Assembly: GCA_035582835.1 (NCBI GenBank)
Contig: JAYKAV010002778.1
Coordinates: forward strand, 663,334-727,333
Reading direction: 5' to 3'
Origin: Phoebastria nigripes
Taxonomy: Eukaryota; Chordata; Aves; Procellariiformes; Diomedeidae
DNA: 64,000 nt
The first letter of the stretch is position 1. Each line of letters opens with the position of its first letter. A model generated the notes under the pieces. It saw only the letters and a program-made list of their open reading frames with translations, was not told the origin of the DNA and made no database searches. This document shows, in pieces, positions 47,301 through 59,976 of the stretch. The position numbers and the translations under genes are program-made.

Positions 47301-49109
47301 TAAAAACAGATCAAATATTTTAGAACAAGGAAATTATTCTGGCCATATAAGGGAGTTAATTAAAAATATTCTTCAACCTGCTATAAAAAGAACAACTGCT
47401 GTAAGGACACGGTCATCAGCCATTGCAATGTCCCTGTAACGCACTCCCAGGGAGAACAGTGGACTCATCATATAGACAGGATGAAGTCCCATCCCCCAGA
47501 TAAGCCTCTCCTCCACCTCTCACCTTAGTGCTATTTGACTTCTAAACAGCTGGTTTCTAGCCTCTCTCCACCAAAACGCAGCAAAGAGAATGTCCAACAT
47601 GCAGATGAAATTTCTGTTGTGAGAACACGATACTCATCTTTACGTCAACTTCTGATGCCCATGACAGCAAAATCTCAGTAACAGCCAATGTGGAAAATTC
47701 CATCTACTACCTAGGTTTGGCAATTTTACATTTATTTGTAAAAATATGTTGGTGCCCAGATAATTTGAAACAAATGAAAAAAACCCCAACTTTCTCCCAA
47801 GAATTTATTCTTACAGTAGAGCTGTAAAGCTAATCATAAAGCTAATTCTGGTGCTATATGACTTCAAGGTGTGTTCTTCTATACTTGAATCAACATGGAG
47901 AGATGCACAGCACGCTGCAGTGAAAAGCATGTAAAAATAATTTGAATATAAGCCTTCTGTGAAAACAAGAAACGACAATGCATGTCAAGCTACTAGTAAG
48001 AAGCAGGGAAAAAAAAAAAAAAAACAAACCACCTAGTCAAATAAGGCTTACCACTAAGCTTCTTCAATGAAGTATTCTTTTCAGAACCATTAGCAATTAA
48101 AACAAATCCCCAGGGAAGATATTATCTTTGGGACGGTGCCTTTTAATGACTTCTAATCCATTAAAAGGAAGTTTTCCATTACATCAAGTTCTCCGGTTGC
48201 ATTTTTTTTTTCACAAGTTCCACCGCCTGCAGTGTTTCCATACTGTCTCTTCTTTCTCCCACCTTTGTTGTTTTCACATAGTAACTTTGTTTTACTTGCT
48301 CATTTCTGTTCTCTTCAACACCGCCTCCTCCTTTTCTACTCTGAGATAGTACCAGCACTCTCTATTTTTAATACAGTATTAAGAATATCTAAAATTAATC
48401 TGGTTCCAGTGAAAGAAGCTCTACGGCTTATTATGAATTTTGCTTCTTAGTTCTTGTCCTTACTTATATTCCTATTAAGCTGGCCATAACAAGTTCTCAT
48501 TTAGTTCTCATCATTAAAGCAATACAAAAAGGAAATTTTGTCACTCCGACTTCAGAAGACACCTGGAAATACACATCCTCATAAAACTCCTTGACCCCTC
48601 TCCATCAAAGCTGGCACTGATAACCTGTTCACGGTAAAAAACATCGGGTAAATTCCAACTTTCATTCCTGCTTTCAATATTGGGTTCACAGTCAGGAAAT
48701 GAGTTCAAGGTGATAAACCCAGAGGAGGAAAAAAAAGAGGTTTTGTGATACTCCCATTTCTAAACAAATACTGATTTCATAGCAAGGTGTTTCGTAAATC
48801 AGTGAAAAATGGGGACAGAAGCAAACTACTGGACTAAAGGAGAAGGGGAGGGAAAAGGAGGCTCATAGCGCTTTGTGTAATCTCTGAAGCACATGAACTG
48901 GCATTATTCCTCCATCCAGACAAGTAGTAGAATATGGAACAGATTCATAACAAACACTGACAAAACACCCACTGTACTTAAAGGCCTCATCCAGTAACAC
49001 ACTGAGCCAGGAGGATATCCTTTACCTACTATTTCATTCGGAATAAAAAAGTGAAGAATTGACATTATCACAGCAGCCTCCTCCTACTCTCACTACTTAA
49101 CACGAAGGC

Positions 49110-50071
49110 TCAGTTTTGGGGCCGGTCTTGTTCAATATCTTTATCAATGATCTGGGCGAGGGGATTGAGTGNTCCCTCAGTAAGTTTGCAGATGACACCA
49201 AGTTGGGTGGGAGCGTTGATCTGCTCGAGGGTAGGAAGGCTCTGCAGAGGGACCTGGACAGGCTGGATCCGTGGGCTGAGGCCAACTGTATGAGGTTCAA
49301 CAAGGCCAAGTGCCGGGTCCTGCACTTTGGCCACAACAACCCCATGCAACACTACAGACTTGGGGAAGAGTGGCTGGAAAGCTGCCTGTCGGAAAAGGAC
49401 CTGGGGGTGCTGGTTGACAGCCGGCTGAATATGAGCCAGCAGTGTGCCCAGGTGGCCAAGAAGGCCAACGGCATCCTGGCCTGTATCAGAAACAGCGTGG
49501 CCAGCAGGAGTAGGGAAGTGATCGTGCCCCTGTACTCGGCACTGGTGAGGCCGCACCTCGACTACTGTGTTCAGTTTTGGGCCCCTCACTACAAGAAGGA
49601 CATTGAGGTGCTGGAGCGTGTCCAGAGAAGGGCAACAAAGCTGGTGAAGGGTCTGGAGAACAAGTCTTATGAGGAGCGGCTGCGGGAACTGGGACTGTTT
49701 AGCCTGGAGAGGAGGAGGCTCAGGGGAGACCTTATCGCGCTCTACAACTACCTGAAAGGAGGTTGCAGCGAGGTGGGTGTTGGTCTCTTCTGCCAAGCAA
49801 CTAGCAATAGGACGAGAGGAAATGGCCTCAAGTTGCGCCAGGGGTGGTTTAGACTGGACATTAGGAAAAATTTCTTTCCTGAAAGAGTGGTTAAACATTG
49901 GAACAGGCTGCCCAGGGAAGTGGTGGAGTCATCATCCCTGGAAGTATTTAAAAGACGTGTAGATGAGTCACTTAGGGACATGTTTTAGTGGGCATGGTGG
50001 TGTTGGGTTGACGGTTGGACTCGATGATCTTAGAGGTCTTTTCCAACCTTAATGATTCTATGATTCTATGA
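49110..50071 (+). mobile_element. CR1 LINE, 5'-truncated, youngest-looking copy
   Basis: It starts within the RT palm ([17 protein letters not shown]) and ends with GACTCGATGATCTTAGAGGT, CTTTTCCAACC and ATTCTATGATTCTATGA at 50055-50071. The coding part is uninterrupted to its natural stop, unlike all other copies here, suggesting a more recent insertion. It lies in intron 1, antisense to EFR3A. An ambiguous base is at 49172. Confidence 0.93.
49116..49988 (+). pseudogene. CR1 ORF2 C-terminal fragment, frame intact (290 codons)
   Basis: The open frame includes the catalytic FADDTKLGG box (about 49183-49209), [91 protein letters not shown] and [20 protein letters not shown], ending at a TAG. 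It lacks endonuclease and most RT fingers/palm (5' truncation), so it cannot act alone. It is not expected to be expressed as a protein. Confidence 0.85.
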
Positions 50072-50079
50072 ATACTTTG

Positions 50080-52300
50080 ATCTGCCTCTCCCTGTCCAAA
50101 TGCCTGGCTCCTCCCAAGATCAGTGGGTACAGGCAAACAGAGTCTCCCCAGCGCAGTGATGATCCTGGCATAGAAATAAGCTCCCAGTACCAGACAGACC
50201 ATCCTGTTCAAAGCCTGGCTTCACCTTGACCCTAACCTATCCTCTAACCCAGATGAGCAATTTTCAGAATACTGCATCCTTGAACGCTTCACAGCTGCAA
50301 GGATAGCTGCAGGTGACAGATAAGCACGCTGTAACCTTTGTAGGCACCCAAAAGCCAACAAACATGCTTTACACTCCTTCACAGGTTCCACTGAGGAGGG
50401 GGGCTGCAACACCTGCACCTCCCCTACCACCTTGTTCCCACTTTATTGCAGATAGGGAGCAACATCTCACACGGAAGACCATTCTACAGAAGATGCTGCA
50501 GCACCTCAGGATTGCGTTGGACATTGTGCTTGAAGGAGAGGTAAGACACTATGGAAGGCATGGTTGAAAGGTAACAGGACAACCAGCAACACTTAGTCTA
50601 TCTCCAGGGTGGCCAGGGGTCGATAACAAACATTTCTTGAGGAGTGCCAGGGGCAAAACTATTCCAAAAGGGCCACTGTCTCCCTCTGGAGCCTTCAAAC
50701 CATACTTCTGGTCAGCAGGTTGGCCAATTACAGGTAAAAATACATATACTTGCCTAAATGCCTCCATAAGCTTTGGTGACTGCTACTTAAGCCCAGGCTA
50801 CAGAATCCCTCCCAGATGCTCAAGCTGTTCATACCTTTTCTTCCCAGTCCCAGCTTCAGACAGCAAGGCAGACAGCTGACAGGGACTTCCTCCGTGCCAC
50901 TCCCCCCACACCCAGTTCTAGTTTTAAAAGTTCTAAACTAGATTTTCCACACTCCCTTTCCCACTGCATTTCCTCATAGATTATGAGACACAGCCCTCAT
51001 TCCCAGCAAGGAAAAAAGTTATTTTGTTGTTTGAACAGTTGCTGCTCACTTCTGTTTTGCTACAGGAATTCATGTGGATTAAGCCATTGCCTTTAAAGCA
51101 ACACCTCTTGTACATGCCTGTATTTTGAGGATGAGAGGGGAGGGGAAGAAGAGGGCATCAACAAGAAGCTGGGACAAGAGCATGGTTCTGGATACAACTC
51201 TAGGCAGAGCATTAGGACATGGTATGTTGATAGTCTATTAAGTAGGGGCTAAAGCAAAGCCAACCATCTAGCAGTGATGTTGCAAATTACACAAGCTCCC
51301 ATTGTAAATGTGGTAACGTTACAATTAATGGTACATTTAAAGTCTCAGGCTTACAGCAGTAGCACATATGAATTACTTAGCATCTCTTAGAACACAAATG
51401 GTCACTGAAACACCATGAACAGTTCTGCCTTTCAGCAGATGTCTTGATTCCAAGGTCAGAGTCACGAAAGAAACTGGAATGACTCCTGACACATGGGAAA
51501 GTTGCCAGAATGTCTGAAGATCTACCTTGCTGGTCAACTGAAATCTGTATTACATAGTAGCCTCTTCTGGTTTTGAAGCTGTGGCTTCCCTACACCAAGC
51601 AACAGAGGGAAGAGTGTCAAACACTCCCTACTTTTGGAAGGTCATGAAGATTTTGCCAATACTACACATTTGCACTATTTGAAGAGAGCTTGAAGGATGG
51701 CACTGGTAAACTTTGATCACCACCTGCCCTACAGAAGACAAGCTCATTTCAAACCAATGAGTAACTGGTCAGCAAGTGCCCAGGGTTGCAAGTCTTCTCT
51801 GGGTGATAAACACCTGAAACTTTGTGCATTGAAAAATCTGAATGTAGAGAAGCATGAAGAAGTTTCCTGACTACTGCTACTTTTTCCATTTTCTTAAGAC
51901 AATGCAGCTTGTTTTCTTGACCCAATCCACAGGGGAGGAATACAGCTGCAGTGGTAAGAACTGCCAGAATCTTATGCTGCTGCCCATCTCTTTCCTCTGA
52001 GAAAAGGATGTTCAGAACAGTTGTGTCACTTCTTTATTACAGGTATCCTATGACTGCAGTATCTAGGCTGGAAGGATTAAATTCTCCACTCCTGCCCAAT
52101 GGTGCTTTGCAGCACATTGCCCAAATGCACAGTGCTGAGATAGATCAGGGAGTAGGTACTGCATTGTCACTTGAATTGCATGAAGAAAAATAAGACTTGA
52201 GAAGATTTCTGTGAGTGAAAACAGCATGTGTGTCATGATTAAAAGTCCTGATGATGAAGAAGCAAAGGTTCACAGGCCTTCCTTCTGGAAGCCTCAAAGC
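50080..52300. other. GC-richer block of unknown origin in intron 1
   Basis: After the CR1 tail at 50071, base composition stays visibly less AT-rich than flanking intron for about 2.2 kb, without a recognisable repeat. It contains the possible exon at 50452-50540 and a second acceptor-like site (CTTTATTACAG before 52042). No frame longer than about 85 codons exists on either strand. Confidence 0.35.
50452..50540 (+). other. Possible exon on the plus strand (unproven)
   Basis: A pyrimidine-rich run ending CCCACTTTATTGCAG precedes 89 bases that end GGAGAG before GTAAGAC, a good donor. One frame through it is open (DREQHLTRKTILQKMLQHLR, then IALDIVLEGE). I recognise no family. It sits in a locally more GC-rich block and would be antisense to EFR3A. 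It could be a non-coding RNA exon, a relic of an old element, or chance. Confidence 0.2.
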
Positions 52301-52901
52301 TAGTGCAGTTGGAAGGTTTAGCTCAGGGAACTAGATTTTAACTAGTTCAGAGTAAGCCACTGGACTGTATATAGGACATGTAAGACTGTGTTGTTCTATA
52401 TATCCTTTTTTCTACTAAAACATCCCAAATGCCAACATAAGCACGGCCAGAGCTTCAAAAACAAGTTTTACCCTCATTTGAGCACACTCAGCTATGGACT
52501 TCAGTACATATACACAGATTTTGAAAAACATTTCCTAATTAAAAAGAAAACTTTCCATACACAAGTAGTTCAATACCACATTACATAAATTTGATTTCAC
52601 ACACACACACATTGTACATAGAAAGCAACATAAGAAAGAGCTGTTACAAGGTTCTGAATTGTTTTCTCCTCTCCAAAACAGTGAGATTTAAGGGTAGAAC
52701 ATATGCCTATCCAGAACCCCGTATCCCAGCTAATTAAAAAGCAGTTTCCCCCCTCCTGTAATTTCTAATCAGCCACAGAGTACACAAGGAACATACATGC
52801 AGCTGATTGCTCTTCTGTGCAGCTTCAGTACCTAAAAGCTATGTCCCTTTGCTACCACCACTCTGTTTCCCACCAAACTAAACTGTTCAGTCTAGGACAT
52901 G

Positions 52902-52920
52902 GTCCGTCTAGGAGACGGAC
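52902..52920. repeat. Perfect 8-bp GC-rich inverted repeat, 3-base loop
   Basis: The arms GTCCGTCT and AGACGGAC surround the loop AGG. The compact stem could form a stable hairpin. It lies in intron 1 just outside the GC-richer block. Confidence 0.7.
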
Positions 52921-53194
52921 ATATTTATACACAAAGAACTAGTTATATATACACATATTGTTAATCAGCAACTCTTAGGTGCCTCAGCTTTCTGTAGAAA
53001 CTAGACAGGACATCTGTGGGCACACAGGCTCATTGGTTTCTACAGCAATCCAAGCATTCTTCCCCACAACCAGCACTTCTCACCATGCTGCAATTCCAAC
53101 ATCAGATTCAATTTTCAAAAATAATGTTCTGTCAGTTCTGAAGAACTTTAAGCTCATGTCTAAACTAATGTCAATAACAGATCACAAACTCATT

Positions 53195-53222
53195 TAAAAA
53201 AAAACAAAACAAAACAAAACAC
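53195..53222. repeat. CAAAA simple repeat
   Basis: A poly-A run is followed by about four CAAAA units in intron 1. Confidence 0.7.
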
Positions 53223-53602
53223 ATGCATATAGAAAAAGTCTTGGATCCAGCATTTATTACAAGACAAGAGAACTCTGCTAGCTCAATCATATCAGACACA
53301 GATCAATTATAATTTAATAACTATTCATATTTTATTACCTATGAAGTTCAAAAGCAGGGTGTCAGCATCTTAAAGTCCTTTTCTAATCATTAAACAGTTA
53401 TGTTCTAGTTTAATGAAAATGGGAGAATCTGTTTTAATTGCATAAATTATTCTGTACTTCTTAGAACTACAGAAGGAGACCAACAAAATATCTGTGAATA
53501 TTTATCTTCACATATTTCCTTACATATTAACAGCTTTACAAAAGTATCAGGAGGGAGTACTGATTTAGTATAATGATATAGCTAAGTGTTAGGTTGAAAT
53601 TC

Positions 53603-53634
53603 CTTACTCATTCTCTTATTAAGGAATGAGTAAG
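53603..53634. repeat. Perfect 11-bp inverted repeat
   Basis: The arms CTTACTCATTC (53603-53613) and GAATGAGTAAG (53624-53634) surround a 10-base spacer that itself contains CTTATTAAG-like symmetry. No gene adjoins it. Confidence 0.7.
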
Positions 53635-56600
53635 CATTCTCAAGCCACAATTAAAGACTTGGGGTGCCCATTTCAAGCCAAAGTACAGACCTTAATCAGC
53701 AAAATACTGTAACATGTCCAAGAGCAATTTAGAATCACAATTGTGCTCTTCTTGAAAAATGAAAGGACCGAGACCTTTAACAGATTTCAAGTTGGACATG
53801 AAAAGGAAGGCTGAGTTATACAGGTGCCAACTATTTTTTAAAATCTTGGCGTCTAGAATTCTACTCAGACTTTACATGGTATAAATCTATTTTTTAAAAA
53901 GCCACTGAATTTAAAAAGAACTAAAAAAATGTTTATTTTTAAATCAAATATTTACCTTTTCTCACATAATTGTTGGGGATTTTGCACATCTTTACAAAAG
54001 ATTAATTCTTACTGCCATGTTTCTAGTTTAGAAAAACAATTAAATATTTGAAAGAAGCCAAAGTTCCTAAACACAAAATACCAGTACTTCAGTAGCGTTC
54101 ATTTCATGAGCTCAGTTATTTGCACATGTAAATTATCAAAGGTTACAGTTCTACAATGAAACCTTTTTGCTCTGAATTAAAAGCATGCAAATCAGACTAC
54201 TGCAATATTCACTCTACACAAATACATTTACTGATTTAAACTTCTGTTCAAGAAAACATCAAGTACTCCATAAACAGATTTAACTAATTTGCTTTTTATA
54301 TTTTGTACTTAGGCAAATTAAGAAGTTTCCTAGTTTACAAATGACTTGCTAGTCTTAAGATTCTTAAATATACCTGTGCAAGACAAGGATTCTACAATTG
54401 TTTTAACTTTTGAAATGGAAACAATTATGACACATCCCTTATGTTAGAAAATTTCATACTGACCTCTACATGGGTACCAAAAGGCTTGTATTCTTTGAGT
54501 CAGCTGGGTTACCAGTAAGAGTCATAGGTCATTCCCTTGAACACATCAGCTACAAACAGAATTTGCTAGTATACTTCATAGACACGAACTCCAGAATACG
54601 GAATCAAGCAGAACCTTGGCTGTTCAGCTAAGCACCTTCAAAACAGCAAAATCCGGAACTGTTCACCTTTGGACACAACCATTAGCTGAAATCTACAAGT
54701 TAGTAGATGAGGAAGAGTCTCATTCATCTACCTACCCCAACTTTCTATTCATTCCTGTCTAATTCACACATGAATTAATCTTGAATGATGTAACTTTCTA
54801 GAAGTGAAATAGTACTCTTTGAAAGCCAGGAGTCATGTACACAGCTAACTTCCACCTTCAGCAATTCACAAGGTACCTGATTCTCTAGGGAGGCACTGGG
54901 GATCCTAGTTGTCGATAATGGGAAAGAAAGTCCATATACCATGTAAAGGGAAGGGCAAAAGATTTTTAAAAGCAGTTTACCCCGGTCTTTCCACAGATAC
55001 ATGCATTTAATCACATAGTGGAAAACTTACCCCTCCTCCCAAAAATCAATTTTTCTTTGTTGTCATGCATAAAAAAATAGGACACTTGCATGCATAATCA
55101 GCACGAGCCTTCTTACCCTTTCGTCCCATGATTGAGAAATCAATAGCAAACAATGCTGCACATGAAGGTTAATCGACTGATAGGAAAACCAGTTGCAAAG
55201 CGATTTCTGTAAATAACAACGATAGCCATACTTTAATAAAACCTGAAAAAACTATTAAGCTACATTTTAACATTCGGTGAACTGTCCATGTACAGTTTAA
55301 AAGCACATAAAGGCTTTGATGGGGACAGAATTAAGTTCATCTCTAAAGCATTTGATTTCCTATGTTATGTGCCCAGATTGCGCACATATAAATGACAACA
55401 GCTGAAAAAATAAATTCTTCAGGTTTTGACAAGGAATGGATGAAACAAAATTGTTCATTTCTTGGCTATACTGAAGTGTGTTCCAAAACAAGTGGAAGGA
55501 ATGAAAGGAGGAATGATGTTAATGGTGTTACTACACATTATTTGCAATGTGTTAATACAAGTGATTTTCACTTTCTGTGGAACTGCTCCTAAACATTAAC
55601 TTTCCCAAATGGGGTTAGGATGATGCGTCCATAGAGAGAATTAACAGCTAAGAGAAAACAACAAAATGAACATTTGTTCAAAATTAACAAGTCTTAAAGA
55701 AATCCATGCAGATTCATTAAAAAATATGGAAGCAACCACCCCAATGGCACACAAAGTTGCTTAGGGTATCATGAGTGAAACAAACAGATGTACAAAGAGC
55801 TACAGTTTTCCAGCTACAAGTTCCTGGGTTTTTTTTATTAGCTTAATCAAAGGATACATTTAGAGAAGTTACTACTTTTTCTTTTCAGTGTAGAAAAGAC
55901 AATCACCTAAAAATCAGCTGAAAAAAATCTGTATCTAAGTGTTTACATATTGAAAGCATTTATTGTATATTATTATGTAAAGAACCCATTACATATTTTG
56001 TGACCATAGTATTATAATAGATACAGATATTCTGCAATACAGTTATTTTCCTTTACTGGCCTAGGTCTAGCAAATGGCAAACTGCCGAAGGAAGCCCAAA
56101 CCATGACATACCCTTGGCAGCTGTTTTTCAAGTTCCTGTGTTCGTTACGTTAGTAGCTGAAAGATGGACTTGATACAGGGCTGCTTGTGTTTCTCATCCT
56201 CTAAGGTACTAGAATTAAGCAGCAGACAATGATTCGAGATACTCCCCCATGTAACTCTTCTGTAATAGCCAAAATATGAAAATTTTACGGGATTATAATG
56301 TATTTATTTTACCACTATTCTAAGTAGTCAACAATACTGTCAGAAAACTAATAGGGTTTCTACTGCCTATAAAATAAATTGAAGCAATTATGAAAAATGC
56401 TTCATTAAGTGGAAGGTCCCATTTAGGGTTTTAAAGTATCAAGGGTACATGAGAAACATACTCCAGATGAGGAAAAGAAGTATGTTAGATAGAAAGAGTG
56501 GAGAAAATTATTAATTAGAACTATGGCTTAATTTTCACTAAAAACATTAGAATGCTTAGCCCATGAAATATTTATACAGACAGATTTAGGAATACATCTC

Positions 56601-59600
56601 CAGCCACCATGGGTATTTTAGAACTGTATTTGACAGGAAAATAAATCTTCCCTTCTCATTAACAATCTTGTTAGTACTTACTTATTATATACAGAATAAA
56701 AACTAGAATTGCAAAAGACAAATAAATGAATTTCCCAAAATTGTTGTGAGGAAAGAAACCCAAAATGAGGAGATTATCTGCCTCTTAAAACGCGTTAAGA
56801 ACATTAAATACGAGTTAAGAATTCACTCATTTCAAATTCCATTTCAAGTGCTGTTTTCAAGTGCTGTTTTCCTTCCTACGCTTGGCAAGGAAGCTCTATT
56901 CAAAAAGAAAATTATAATTTTAAAAGTTTGTCAGGGGTTTTTTGTTTGGGGGGGAGGGGTGGGTTGTTTGTTTGTTTGAAGACCATGAAGCAACTTAACT
57001 GAAAGCAGTAACATCCAAGAACAAAGAAAAAAGACAATCACTATTCAATTGTTCTATCTTCTATTTACTTTCATCTCACACAAACTTGGGAAGCCACCAG
57101 TACACACCAACTGCAGACTAGTTGCCTCTGCAAAGACAACTGGCAAAAAGCCACACGGTGTTTGGAAAGCTGAGGAGACAAAATGTTACGTAGTTTAATG
57201 AGAAGCAATCAATGCATTGAGCATACTTGGAGACGCATTCTGAAGTTACCAAAACAGTCACTTCACTGTAACCAAGAACAGGCCAAATCATGGAAGATTC
57301 TCCATGTAACTGACACATGTATCTCTTAAATCAGAGTGGTCTCTTTCTAACTGGCAAATATTTGACAGAACAGCATAGGGGATATTCATATTACTAAATT
57401 TCACAGAAGTAATTCAAGGGAAGAATGTGGGAAAATTACATTTGTCAAAATCCTTATTTTTATTTATTTGTTCTCTTAATTTGCATGACAGTCAGTCATA
57501 CAAGGACCTGCTAATCAGCAGCTAAAATCAGTTTAATGTAACAATCATTAACAAAACCTTGAAAAGCAAAGAGATAATTAAGTATGTTAACGGCATAAGT
57601 AAGAACAAGAGAAAAGAATAAGAAAAGAAAAAAGAAAAAAAAATCACACGCATAGCTATCACAAGTAAAATACATTCTTATAGTCAGCAGGTGTTCTCAC
57701 CTGTATCACACATAATTTTTCTAGTCCAAGCAATTTAATTTTAGTATAAAATCTGCCTTTAAGTTAAATATTTAATTGAAGTCAGGGAATATAGCCAGTA
57801 AGTAGGTTAGCTGTTTCTGAAAAAACTCATTATCTACCGAACTGTGTTTCAAGCATCTGATTAAGTGTGAATATCTGGAACATAATGTCCAAAAAGAAGA
57901 GAGTCTTAAAGAAATGTTTTGATATATGATTTAGCTATGCTTTTTTCCTTAACAGAAGCATTTGTAACGTTTCAATCCAAATGCAGCCAACAAAAAAACC
58001 TACCAAAACCACCCATGTTCCATAACAGAAGTATGTTAAATGAAATTATCTGCACAAATTATTGAATAGGGAAATTGAGAGCAAGCTTGTGACAAATTAA
58101 AAACACATACTGCCTGTACTGCAAAGGCTATCTGGTTACAAGTTCTTTGGCTCTGTTTTTAAATAAAAGGACTAATTAATCTTTAATCCACAGTTTCTTT
58201 GTGATAAGGCACAGCTAAATCAGTTAATAAAATAGCTGTGGCTCAAATCGATCTACTCCTACTGTGTTATAATAGTGAAAAAACACATTTGCTTTCTCAA
58301 CATTTCAGAACTTGCATTTCAACTTCAGATGAAGACACCATGTTTGTAAGCATATCTTGCATCAATGCCCATGTTATTTGCACAAGAGGAGATATACGTA
58401 AAGTTATAGGTACAAAGAATATAGGGAAAAGCAATGCTTTGGCAAGGTTGCTACAAGTGCTGCTGCAACTATATAGCATTACACCTCCACTACAGACTAG
58501 ATGTCAATACAGATGCCATGCCATGGCTAGTCAAAACCAAGCACTTTTAATCTTAAGAGAGCAGATTGAAAATTTTCTACTTACGGGCTATTACTGTATT
58601 GAGACTAAAACCTTAGCATTATTCCATTAAGGACTCAATGCAGCACTATATCTCCATATTCTTAAATGGGATCACTAAACAGCAATATCAATAGAAAATT
58701 TGATAATCCAATATGTAACAAACAACTACTGCAGAGACCAGCACATATGACTGAAATGAGGTTAAATGAGAAGAACATTACCTTTGCTTATCTGCTGATG
58801 TTCATCTCTCTCCCTCTCAATACCACATCCCCGTTCTGACTACATGCCTATTTTTTGGACAGTTAATATTGAGGGAGATAAAAAGTATATTGTTCTGTGA
58901 ACGTTCATGTACAATAACTTCCAGACTGACTTCTAAAGTGTCTCTAGAAACAGCTAAAGTCCCCAGAAAGACTAATTAAGTCTTCTTGTCCAGTCTTTCC
59001 ATAATACCAGTATCTTGGCCTCTCCTGATCTTCCAAAACCACCACTTTTAGACCTAGACATTCCCCAACTACTGTACTGCAAAAAAGGGGTAAAAATATT
59101 ACCAGGAACTGATACAGAGACTCAGGAAAGCAAGCAGGACAACACTGGAAGAGGGAGTTGGTCAGGATGACCCCAAAACTCTATCAAACTTTCCTTTTAA
59201 CTAGATATTATTATTCTACTTCATTTATAAAGAACTTGTTCTAGCATGACGGAAAACATCTCTGGAAAATATTTCACTCTAAGAGCCTTTTCTACATTTT
59301 ATTCCAAAAGATGCTCAACACACTCGTTGATGTGTGGGATGAGAGAACTCCATGTGAAAAAAAAAAAAAAAAAAAAAATCCCAGCTTCTGCAAACAACTG
59401 AGCTTTTCAGATTTCAAGGACAAATACTTAAAGATTTCAAAGTAACACTAAATGGCAGCAACCTGTTTCATCAACATGCTCTGAAAAGAATCCTGTGGAA
59501 TCTCTAAAGAAGCCTAAATTAGCAGGCAGAAACTTTCCCTTTCACATGCAACAAAGTTGAAGTCTTGAAGGCTGTCTCTATGCACATTGATAAAAAGTAC

Positions 59601-59950
59601 AAGTAGCCACAAAGTGATGCTTGCTTGCATTAAAATCTAATCATAGTTCTTCATCACCACAATTTTTGGAAGGAAAATACTAAGAAAGTACTGTTATTTT
59701 GTAAGAATTGCAACACACACGCATCTGTTAGGTTACCTACCCTTCACCCACACACTTAAAAAACTCATCAAATATACACAGATGAGAAGTAAATGTCTGC
59801 ATAGTTCTGAATGTCTTACTACAGATAAATATTGCAACCAGTTGTTCTGGGCTCCGTTAAGTTCCATCGGACTCTGTAGTAATGCAGACTCTACATGCAT
59901 TAGGGTAAATAGTGTTAATAATGACTCTGAACATAAGCATACCTCGTTTT

Positions 59951-59976
59951 GGGGCGGGGGTGGGGGGGTGGGGGGG
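59951..59976 (+). repeat. G-run cluster with quadruplex-forming pattern
   Basis: Four runs of 4, 5, 7 and 7 G separated by single C or T bases match the canonical G-quadruplex pattern on the plus strand, which is the template strand for EFR3A transcription. It is in intron 1. Confidence 0.75.

Noticed and set aside
49110..49898. 262-codon reading frame on the minus strand
   Set aside because: It is the antisense shadow of the intact CR1 frame at 49116-49988.
58238..58630. 130-codon plus-strand frame in intron 1
   Set aside because: No family resemblance, no splice or promoter context, and AT-rich composition like its surroundings. A frame of this length can arise by chance in 64 kb.
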